From Dendrolimus kikuchii (lineage: Eukaryota > Arthropoda > Insecta > Lepidoptera > Lasiocampidae): 64,000 nucleotides of DNA. The DNA lies in NCBI GenBank assembly GCA_019925095.2, contig CM034405.1, positions 16,145,401-16,209,400 of the forward strand, given 5' to 3'. Below are positions 1 to 61,200 of this stretch, one piece after another (within the stretch, counting starts at the first letter, position 1; every line of letters begins with the position of its first letter). Both the position numbers and the translations under genes were made by a program. The notes under the pieces are model-generated. The model was not told the DNA's origin. It did no database searches and was given only the letters and a program-made list of their open reading frames with translations.

Positions 1-129
1 TACTCTGGGGCCGATCCCAGACACACAGACCATAGTAGATAAGGGAGAAAATTTCTTTGCCAAAATTTACCATGACAAGAATCGAACCCGGAAACTCTGC
101 GTCGCATACCCGCTCAACTGCATCGTTCA
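1..129 (-). mobile_element. tRNA-headed SINE, cut by the window edge
   Basis: Read on the minus strand, a tRNA-like head with an A-box-like TTGAGCGGG (near 110-118) and B box GGTTCGATTC (near 80-90) leads into a body ending CTGGGATCGGCCCCAGAGTA. The same body occurs at 17385-17667. The 3' end lies outside the window. Confidence 0.75.
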
Positions 130-573
130 TCGTCATTTCTACGGTACTAGTTTTATATAACTATCATAAACATCTCATTTTAATAATAATTGTAAAAAAA
201 AAATCCTAAGTCATATATCGTTTCAGTATTTGAATGTAACTTTAAAACATAATCTTCAAATAAATCTATATAATGTTAAAATAATCTAACAAACAAATGC
301 ATTCGGAATTCATATTCTTAATAAGATTTAATTAATTAAATAATTAATAATGGAAATAAAATTTAATTTTCGAGATTCTCATGTTAATATTTGAGCGACA
401 CTCATATAATAATAAACTTAGTTTAATGTTTGTGTAAAAACACCGACTCCATTTCACTTTTGTTCTATTTATACCCGCTTATATTAATGACTCACCTTTC
501 TCTTACATTCGTAACCGATACCTGAAACAAATATTTAAACATCACTATATTAGCGGCGAAGGCACAATGTATA
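130..573. other. no feature recognised
   Basis: AT-rich sequence beyond the last spastin coding exon; no ORF, no clear repeat unit. It could contain spastin 3' UTR if the candidate UTR intron is real. Confidence 0.5.
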
Positions 574-1175
574 TCCCTATTAATATTATAAATGCGAAAG
601 TAACTCTGTCTGTCTGTTCCGTTTTCACCGAAAAACTACTGGAGCGATTTGGCTGAAACTCAGTATATATATATTTTCGATGCCGAGAATAAACATAGGA
701 TACATTTTATCCCGAAAAATGGGGTAGTTTCCGGGATAAAAATATATTTGTCTTTCTGTTTGTTATGCTTTTACGGAAAAACTATTGGACCGATTTAGTT
801 GAAATTCGGTATACATGTAATTTTAATACCGAGGGTGGACAAGGGATACCTTTTATCCCGGATAATGGGATAGATTTATGTAAAGGTTATCCCAAAAAAT
901 GGGATAGGATTTTTGTGATTTTCCATTTTGGTCATCTTTGTCCTATTTGTCCGATTTGCCCAATTTGCCGAGTTCTCCGATTTATCTGAGTTGTACGATT
1001 TGTCCAAGTTGTCCGATGTCCGATTTATCCCTTTTTTTGGCATTATTGTCATTTATGTAGTTTTCATAGACGGTGGATAGATAAATATAGCTAGGACGGT
1101 TTGAAATAAAGGATGAAAGTTTGGATGAGATCAATCATTTCTCAAGTTTATAGATATAAAAATTCATCAAGTTTA
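574..1175 (+). mobile_element. Helitron copy, 3' truncated
   Basis: Starts A|TCCCTATTAATATTATAAA and follows the complete Helitrons at 15479 and 35300 through the two ACTGGA(C/G)CGATTT segments, the TTTTATCCCG segments, a TTTGTCCGA-like minisatellite zone (about 915-1020) and GTAGTTTTCATAGACGG. The terminal hairpin and CTAG end are missing. The 74-residue ORF at 765-989 is Helitron sequence, not a gene. Confidence 0.85.
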
Positions 1176-1199
1176 TAGATTAAAAAAGAATTTAAATGG

Positions 1200-1385
1200 A
1201 GATAAAACTAATTACAGAACTGCTGTTTTAATTTAATAATTTCTCGATTTGAAATTGCAAAATATGTGATGTCACACTAGGGAGGATGGAGTTTCACGAA
1301 TGTGATCAGCAGTGACAAGGACGGGAGAGGGGGCAAAAAAACATAATGAAATTCATGTAACGTAATTCTTAAGGAGTAAACTCCA
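1200..1385 (-). mobile_element. truncated MITE of the GGGGCC/TTACGTCAC family
   Basis: Reverse-orientation relative of 36256-36475: shared pieces include GTTTCACGAATGTGA, GTGACAAGGACGG, ACTGCTGTTTTAATT and the GGAGTTTCACGAA core. It lies 32 bases beyond the spastin stop codon, so it probably forms part of the 3' UTR or of the UTR intron. Confidence 0.7.
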
Positions 1386-1395
1386 AAAAATAACT

Positions 1396-1403
1396 CTTAC
1401 CTG
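1396..1403 (-). other. candidate 3'-UTR intron donor after the spastin stop
   Basis: Minus-strand CAG|GTAAGAG, a near-perfect donor, lies 13 bases after the TGA. If used, the spastin 3' UTR continues in an exon further left, possibly outside the window. At this distance (under 50 bases) it would not be expected to trigger nonsense-mediated decay. No AATAAA was seen on the minus strand between 1417 and about 1100; only ATTAAA variants near 1225-1236, inside a MITE. Confidence 0.4.
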
Positions 1404-1416
1404 TAAGCGCCCTGCC

Positions 1417-52835
<51,419 letters not shown>

Positions 52836-53375
52836 CAAGAACGATGACCCCCAGACCTTTTTAAAACGAAATATCCATACAACGTTTTTTGAAACAAAGA
52901 AACGCACGATACTACTCGCTATCACTATGAAAATAGCAAAAAAAGAATCGGTGAACCGAACGTGTTATTGACAAAATTTGACGTTTGTTTTGTGCACAGA
53001 ATATGACAAGCGTTGGTTTTTTAATACATTGTTGGTAATTTTACCTAGAGAATTGCGTTTGTTTATATAAATCTTTACTAGTTGATAAAAAAAAATAGCA
53101 CCTTATTCAGTATTTAAATTTATAAACGAGAATTTTTGTTTACCGAATAAAACTATAACTGTCTATAAAATATGTAGTATGAAGTTTTGTTTGAGCATAT
53201 CGCTACGAAATTTGGTAAGTCTTCAGAAAAGTATGCTGGCGACACTGGGGTAACTTTACGTTTTGTTTTTTCATACGTTTTTTTAAATAAATAACGCTAT
53301 GCTACAAATTATATTGCTATCCCTATTCTAAAAATATATTTTGCAATATAAAACAAGAAAAGGACCTAAAGTAAT

Positions 53376-53420
53376 CCTCATCCAGCCCCACCAGACTTAC
53401 TGGGTGAGGTCTTTTTTTTA
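53376..53420. other. hairpin followed by a T-run
   Basis: CCTCATCCAG (53376-53385) pairs with CTGGGTGAGG (53400-53409): ten base pairs with one G-T, loop CCCCACCAGACTTA. A run of eight or more T follows on the plus strand, as in RNA polymerase III terminators. GC-rich in an AT-rich surround. It could be the 3' end of a small RNA or a repeat fragment; I recognise no RNA family and no A/B box upstream. Confidence 0.4.
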
Positions 53421-54299
53421 TAAAAAAATGTTATTAGAACTTTTTTACTGTGTTAGAAAAAAAAGTTTTGTAGCAAATAAAACTGGGAGTTAAAATAAAA
53501 CGTATCTTTGACAGTTATAGTCCATAAACCAAAAAGTTCGTTTTAGAAATAGGTAGGTAACATTTCGGTAATTGAAAATCAAATATGAGTATCTCTTTTA
53601 CACCTACGTGTACACCATTTAATCACATCTTTGGTCATATTTTTTCAAAAGTAGCTCAATGTTAATATGGTTAACTTTATACATGGAATTGGAACGCAGG
53701 AGTAGAAAATGTCCAGCGACAGCGATCGTGGCACGGATAGAAATTTGAAATTGATTGATTTTTATTAAATGTTGATTTGAAGGTTGCATCAGCTTTTTGA
53801 TAATAATATAGTAAAGTTGATAGTACTTATTTTTTAAGTTTTAAGTTAAAGGTAAGTCCCAATTAGTTCCAAAAATGTAATCTATTCTATTGAATTATTA
53901 TAAGAGGTTAACAATTTAGGTTGCAATATTTTAAATTTATGAAAATGAAAGGACTAAATAAACCGGACAAAATCAGATCGTGGTAGCATCATGATTCTTT
54001 AACTTTATAATACATTAGTGGCTGTTCTTTTAGGTAATTACATGTTACATAGCAATTTAGAATTAAAAATCTCACGAGCAAAGTTGTAACTAAGCTGCTT
54101 GTAAATTATTTAATTCTTTTACTCAATTCAGTTTGTTTAGGCTTTTCTTTCACAACATTATTAACGGACTTAAAAAAAGGAGGATACTCAATTCATCTGC
54201 ATGTTTTTTTGTATGTTCGTTACTCGATTTCTTTGTCAATTCTAAAAATATTCTTTAAATCAAAAGTTTATACTCCCTAATTGTTCTCATTGTCATCGT

Positions 54300-54790
54300 G
54301 TCAGGATCTGATAAGTGGATTCCAAGGAATTAGAGAGTCACAAAAATTGTTAACCAACTTCTGCGTAACACAATATCACCATGAATTGTAAATCATTTTC
54401 AAAATTTTTCTTTACTTGCAAGTGTATTTATTTATTTTATACTCCCGTATACTCCCGAGGTAGTCCCATAGTCACCAAGTCAGTATCTGATGTGTGGATC
54501 GGATCCCAGGGCTATCAAGCATCCTTATTAAAGAACACAGTGTGCCTAAATTAATAGAAAAATCTTGTATATGTATGTAGCTGCTACGTTTTTCACATGC
54601 GCTTAATTTTTTGTATGCATTTTATGTGATTTCTTCATCAATTTTGGAAACATTTTCTTTGGTTTTTGAAGGTTTTTCTTTATTTGTAAGTATGTATACT
54701 CCCGCAAGACAGGATCTGATGAGTGGATCCCAGAGAAATTGAGAGTTACCCTTAAGGATCTGATTTGTGGATCACAAGGAAATTGAGAGC
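54300..54790. repeat. four copies of a GGATCTGATGAGTGGATCC motif
   Basis: Variants of (C)AGGATCTGATGAGTGGATCC followed by CAAGGAAATTGAGAG occur near 54303, 54480, 54713 and 54757, with ATACTCCCG preceding several of them. The last two are only about 45 bases apart. It resembles scattered pieces of a lepidopteran repeat, locally duplicated, and sits in the shared upstream region. Confidence 0.55.
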
Positions 54791-55164
54791 AACCCTTGTT
54801 GAAGAGCATATACACCGAAGAGTGAGATAGCACGTTTGTATATGTGTGCCAGTTGTACAATTTCCACCGGCGCTAAATATATTATTTCTAAAGCAATTGA
54901 CTTATTTGTGCAACTAAAAAGTAAATTTTCTACATCTAGAACTTGGTGTCAAGTAAAACATAAAAATTACTATATCTTGTTAAATTTGTTGTTGTTCTTT
55001 TATGTTTTACTTGACACAGATTACAAAAAGGGGTAAAAAGATTAAATATTTATTTTTTGGTTTTTAGTTTGAAGGTGTGAAGTTGGTTTTGTTTTTGTTA
55101 AAAAAAGTATATATTTTTCCTATTTTTAAATTGAACAGTTTTTTACTATTAATTTTATTTTCAG

Positions 55165-55285
55165 TCACAAAATATGGCTGAAGAACAAATTAGCAACCTG
55201 AATATCAATGATGATGATGACATTGTGGATCCGTGGAATGTAGCTGGAAAGTCTGAGACTGGAATTGACTATGATAAATTGATTA
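55165..55285 (+). CDS. TrpRS: TrpRS exon 1 (coding from 55174): acidic N-terminus
   Basis: TTTTATTTTCAG ending at 55164 is a good acceptor nine bases before the ATG at 55174 (context AAAATATGG), so this exon probably follows a non-coding first exon. It encodes [27 protein letters not shown] and GIDYDKLI, ending in phase 1 at A|GTAAGT. DPWNV and DYDKLI are conserved in eukaryotic TrpRS. Confidence 0.92.
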
Positions 55286-58200
55286 GTAAGTTTATAAATA
55301 ATCAGGTATAATAACACACATATCTAATCTTGTATTATGGGTAACATAATATAAGAGAATGAATCAATCATAAATTATAAGTCTTAATTAGCTTTTCAAT
55401 TTTACTAAATTGATAAGGAGCTAATTAGGAGTATCAATTTATGACTGAATAAGAAATATGTTTCATTAGTACATAGTAATTCTGTGAATATTCTTTGTAA
55501 GTTTTTTATGCTCAATAGTATGTGTAATGTAGTCAGTTACTTAATTTTTGCATTGTCCACAGATTAGTAAAAAAATGTATAAATCACAGAACAAAATTCT
55601 GTATGTTAAATTTGCATTTAACTAAGTGCCGGTCTTTTAATAACTCTGAAATTGGCAAAATCAATGCGGAAGGTGTTAGAGGCATAATTAAAAAAAAACT
55701 GATTTTGATTAAAAGATTCAATTGGAATTTTCTGTAAAAGCAAGGATAGGCTGGTAGACGCAACTGTAATTTCAAAGTGTGTTAAAAGTTATATTTTTTA
55801 CTGGGCACTTCCTTACTTTTTACACACTAGTAATATAAATGTGAGTTTATTACATTTTCAAAATCACATATCTGAATGGATATTAATGAAACTAGGCAAG
55901 GTTGTAGGTCATACCTTGAGATAGGGCATAGGCTAATTTTTGTCTCTGAAACATTTTTGTAAGAGGTGAAATAGACATGAAAATTTGTATGGTATCCCAT
56001 AACTCTCCAAATTGACTTGATATATGGAAGAAGTCATTTGTCACACACAGTTAAATATATTATTAATTATAGTTATATGTGGTTTATTAGCTTGTTTGAT
56101 TATGGGAATAGTTTCTTTTGAACATTATTTGAGCTGATAAACCTCATATACTATTGTGGAGAAGGGGTTTGTTTTAGATATAAACCAAATTAATATGATG
56201 GCTTCTGTAAATATTTATCAAAGAACAAATTGAATATAATGTAAAATTTTCTATGATGTACCCTCACAGGGTATATTATCAATAATCAATGTATTTAAAA
56301 TATTTTCTCACTCTTACTGTTAAAATAGTGATCCTAAATTTATATGGTATGCTTATATGTTTCTATTTATTCCAGAAAGGTTTGGGAGTCAAAAGATAGA
56401 TAATGAACTTATAGCAAAATTTGAAAAGGTTACAGGAAAGAAAGGTAAATCCACACTAGTTACTGGGCTACGACTGTTCACTTTGCATTGTATGCATAAA
56501 CTATAGATTTATCTGTAGAAATGCATAGAGACCCATATTTTTCCAAGCAACCTTCTAGACGAACCATACTCTGCCTTGTTTAATAGACATATTAGATTGA
56601 GGTGCCAGGAGCTGCTACATAATTTTATTTAGGTGTATTATTACTACTAGAATGCACAGCAGACAGGTTAACTGCCTACCTGATGGAAACTGGTAATGTT
56701 TTCTATAAACCTGCAACACCAGAGATGTTGCCAATGTAAACTATATTATACCACTATGTAGTATGCCAGGAAGGCTACTTTCTGAAGCTTAATAGTCTGC
56801 AGGTTTAGTACAGCAGAATAATATAATACAGTGGTATAGACAATAAATATTATGGTATTTTTCAACTTACAAATAAATAATATAATATAATATGCTCTAT
56901 AATAGACTCTTTATTACAAACACATTTTTTATTGCATCAGTTTAGCAGACAGGTACAGGCCCACCTGATGCAAAGCCGTTACCATCGCCTATGGACATAT
57001 CCAACACCAAAGGTGCTAACAATGTCCTGTCACTCTCTAATGGGAGATTGAAATCTGGCCACACACGCACGCTAGAACACAACTCAAAGTTGTTATGGCG
57101 GCAACCATAGCATAGTCATCCAGACAGGTAAATACCCTACCACCTGGCTGAGGGTTGGTTTATCGCCTCTTATAAAAGGCTCCCCAGCCGCAGGAAATGG
57201 TATTCTTTCTCAGTTTTCACCATCCTTAACAGAATATGAAAAATATGTACAGACAGATGTGAATTACTGACAATGATGTCTAGTTGAAAATAATGTTGGT
57301 TGGATGTCACGTAATCTACTTCTGGTGAAGTCATTAATTGTCTATCATATCTACAGCACATCATTTCCTTAGACGGGGCATATTCTTCTCTCATCGAGAT
57401 CTCCACACCATCCTCAATATGTTTGAAGCTGGGAAGAAGTTCTATCTTTACACTGGCAGAGGACCGTCTTCAGAAAGTATGCACATTGGACACATGATCC
57501 CTTTTATGTTCACAAAGTTAGTATGTTAGAATTGAAATTAACATATTTTGTATGCTTGACTAGTGGTTCCGGCAGACGCTGTTCTGCCCTGAATAAATAG
57601 AAATCTAGAACTCGATTCCAGCAGCATGTACCGGGTCTAATTGTGAATTTAAACCATCCCTGGACCCACTCAAACAGTAATTATTTTACACCTTAGGTTA
57701 CTTTATTGAAGTTTTAGTAGGGATCCCTAATTTTTTCTAGTAATAAATATAGCCTATATTAATCTGGGATAATGTAGCATTCTAATAGTGAAAGAATGAT
57801 TGAAATTGGTCCAGTAGTTTTTGAGTTTACAAACATACTAAAATCCAAAAATTAATAAATATAAATCTTTCCTCTTTACAATATTAGTATATAGATTAAA
57901 TATAAGTTGATTTTGATTGTAATTCTTTTAAATATTGAATATTGGTACTGTCATTCTGTAGCTGTAAGACATGCATGAATTGAAATGCCTAATAAGTTCT
58001 TTTTTATTTCTTAAATTCATTTTTTACAATCTTTTTGTGATATATAAAAATGAATGTCTGTCTGTATGTCCTTTATAGAATCGTAAACTATACACCCGAT
58101 TTTGATGAAATTTTGTGTGTGTGTTTGAGTGGGTCCCGGGATGGTTTACAGCCCCAATTGGAACCGATAGGTGGCGCTGAGATCGGGTACTATAATCCTC

Positions 58201-61200
58201 CTAATCACCAGGAGCGATTTTGGTAATTTTGTTTTTGTGTGTTTGAGTGGGTTCCCGCATGGTTTAGATTCACAGTTAGAACCGCTAGGTGGCGCTGAGA
58301 TCGGGTTCTGGAATCCTCCTGATCATCTAGAATGATTATGGTAGTTTTGGTTTTTGTGTCATGGGACAAAGTCTTTTAGGAATTCAGAAAATAGGTGGTA
58401 CGAAGTTCGCCGGGTCAGCCAGTTTTTTATAAAAAATTGTTCATTGTTAAGATTATTTGAAGAAATAAATAACCCTTCACATAAATTATACCCTAAAATA
58501 AACTATATATACCTACAAATTAAAATAAAACGAATACATAGAAATAAAGACATCTAATAACTATAAACTAAAAAAGTCATCTAGCCAGACTAAACCGCTG
58601 TATGTAGAAGTTTCTATACTCTGTTTAATTATGAAATTGAATAGAAACTTATTAGGACGATCAATTTATATCTAACTTAAGTTTAAAATATGTTTTAAAT
58701 AATAACATTGATTCCAAGTTTTTGATGAAATTTTCTATATAAACCAGAGTGTGTGTTACAAGTTAGTTTCATACTAGGAGGCTATAGTTCTTTAATATTC
58801 TTTTTCCATATCATTGGAATACATATTGTTACTATTTAAAAAAAAAAAATATTGATGTATAAAACAAATTACAATCATTACAAATCCATATGACTTAAAT
58901 ATAATTTTAGTGACCAGGTTCCAATCTCCTTTAAGAGAGCAGCAGCGCATTTGTAGCACCTTTGGTGTTGCGAATGTCCATAGGCGATGGTAACCGCTTT
59001 CTATCAAGTGGGCCGTCTGCCTGTCTGCTGAACTCCTGCAATAAAAAAAATAAAAAAATATAAACAAAAATCTGCATTGCAATCTACATATAAGTGCATA
59101 CATAAAAGTAGTATAACGTGATTGAAAGTCACATACCTGTTAAATTACTTCTAACTAAATATTATAATTGTTGTAATCTAGTTATCTTTAAATATATTTA
59201 TGTACCTTTATTTGAATATAAGTAGTAACTACTATCTATTTTTAAATTTACTGAGTATCAAGGACATGCGTGATTTTTTTAAATTTTGTAATATTTATTG
59301 AAATTTGCTTCAAATACCATCTTTGTTGTTACCCGCCACCACATTGTAATAACGAGATATTCAGTCAACTAGATTCAAATATTGTTATTAGTGATTAAAG
59401 ATATGTGTTAGTAATTTATAACAAAGCCGATTTGGTTCTCGGCATGAGTGTCAACATCAGAGGATTATAGTTTAGCTATTATATTATTGTACGCCTTAAG
59501 AACAGACGAGCGTGCATGACAAGAGTTATGAATGTTAAAGAAGCAAGTGAGGTGTGTAAGAATAAGCCTAAATGGCGCTCTGTTGTTCGTGCCTACCCCG
59601 CAAGGGAACTGGCGTGAAGTTATGTATGTATGTATTATATTATTGGCTATTACGTTCAGGATGCTCTTGCTGCTGCTGCAGCACACACTGCTCAGTAAGG
59701 AGGCTGTATTCCTTTGCAAGATGGTGTCAAAGCCATCCGTGCTTGTAGCCAAATATATCTCGGATGCACTGCAGAAGCATTTAAATAATACTGCTCCTGT
59801 CAGCTGAACAAATTTTGCCTTTGCAAGTTTATTTAGTCCTAATGCATATTTTGATTATATTTTAGGTGGCTGCAGGAAGTGTTTGATGTACCATTAATAA
59901 TACAACTGACGGATGACGAGAAAGCCCTGTGGAAGGACATAAAAGTAGAGGATGCGAGACAAATGGCATACAACAACGCAAAAGATATAATTGCAGTTGG
60001 TTTCGATCCTGAAAATACATTTATTTTTAATGACTTGGATTTTATTGGGTGAGCAATTTTGTGTTGGTAGAAATTTTCATCATTATTATCGATGACCAAA
60101 CCAATGCTCCGTGGTTGAGTGTGCTAAGCTTTTGCTGGCCTAGCTCACTGGAATGTAAAGGCTCCAGATTCGATTCCTGGCATGGTAAACTTTGTTAATA
60201 AACTTTTGATTATTTACTATGGTCATGGATGGATGGGCCTTAGCGGTTAATTAGTCTGCACTAAAAAATAATGGCGCAAATTTTTCCGCTGCCATTCTAA
60301 TAACACATGGAAACATATGTAGGTGTTGGCACAGCGCCACACTTTGACAAGAAGAGTAAGAAGAAAACATTTACCCAATTGGCTCCTTAGTTCTTGCTTA
60401 AGTTATGGAATCATAAAAGTCGTTTTTTGTTGTTGCAGTAGTTCAGCAAACAGGCAGACGGCCCACTTGATGGAAAGCACTTACTATCGCCTATAGCATT
60501 TGCAACACCAAAGTGGCTACAAATGCACTGCTGCTCTCTTAAGGGAGACTGGAACCTGGTCACTAACGCCGTAACACAACTCAAGGTTGTTGACGCGGCG
60601 TACTCTCGACTAGGGGTGGTAGCCATCCAGTCGGGCAAATGTCTTACCACCTGGCTGTGGGTTGTTTTGTCGCCTCTTACTACAGGCCGCTCGGCCGCAG
60701 GAAATTGTATTCCTTCTCCGTTCCTGCACGGATAGTACTAGTTCTATTACAATAAATTCAATGATTTTTTTTGGAGTTACCTCCTTAAAAATCGATTTTC
60801 ATATAAACGCGTTTTGGAAATTTTATGAGGACTAAAATACAACTGTAACTCAAATTATTGTTCTCAATTTTCTTTCATTGAAATAAACCAAACAAAAAAA
60901 TGAATATTGTTCAAGCTGTTTTTGTTAATTAAAGTAATTTAAGTGTTAATCTGTATGTTATGTTAATGTTTACCTCTCCTACATGAAACTTGCTTTCCAA
61001 GATGAGTTTTACAAAGCTACTTTAATGTTTCTGTTAGGCGTTCGATATACTTGTACGAATAATCTTTAATTAATATGTTCGTCAGTGTGTTTTGCATTTA
61101 TATGTGTATTGTATACTGGCCAAATAGTTACCTGTCTATTTGTAAGTCTTTTTTCTTACAACCGCCTTTATTCGGCCGCTGTTGGCGCGCTCGTGTTTTT

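Larger units (their letters stand above)
52836..55164. promoter_or_regulatory. shared upstream region between spastin and TrpRS
   Basis: The two genes diverge here, so both promoters should lie in or near these 2.3 kb. Seen: AAATTTGACG/TGACAAG motifs at 52967-53015, typical of insect promoters but not diagnostic; donor-like sequences on the plus strand at 53215 (TTTG|GTAAGT) and 53852 (AAAG|GTAAGT), either of which could end a TrpRS 5' UTR exon joined to 55165; a hairpin with T-run at 53376-53420; and a repeated motif at 54300-54790. No clear TATA element could be assigned to either gene. Transcription start sites cannot be placed from sequence alone. Confidence 0.5.

Noticed and set aside
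52923..52925. Earlier start for spastin at a GTG upstream of 52835
   Set aside because: Eukaryotic initiation at GTG is unlikely; the first ATG in frame is 52835 and the residues before it do not resemble spastin.
59532..59807. 91-residue plus-strand ORF as an extra TrpRS exon
   Set aside because: It starts in an RTE tail and continues over an antisense LINE fragment; exons 3 and 4 join perfectly without it.
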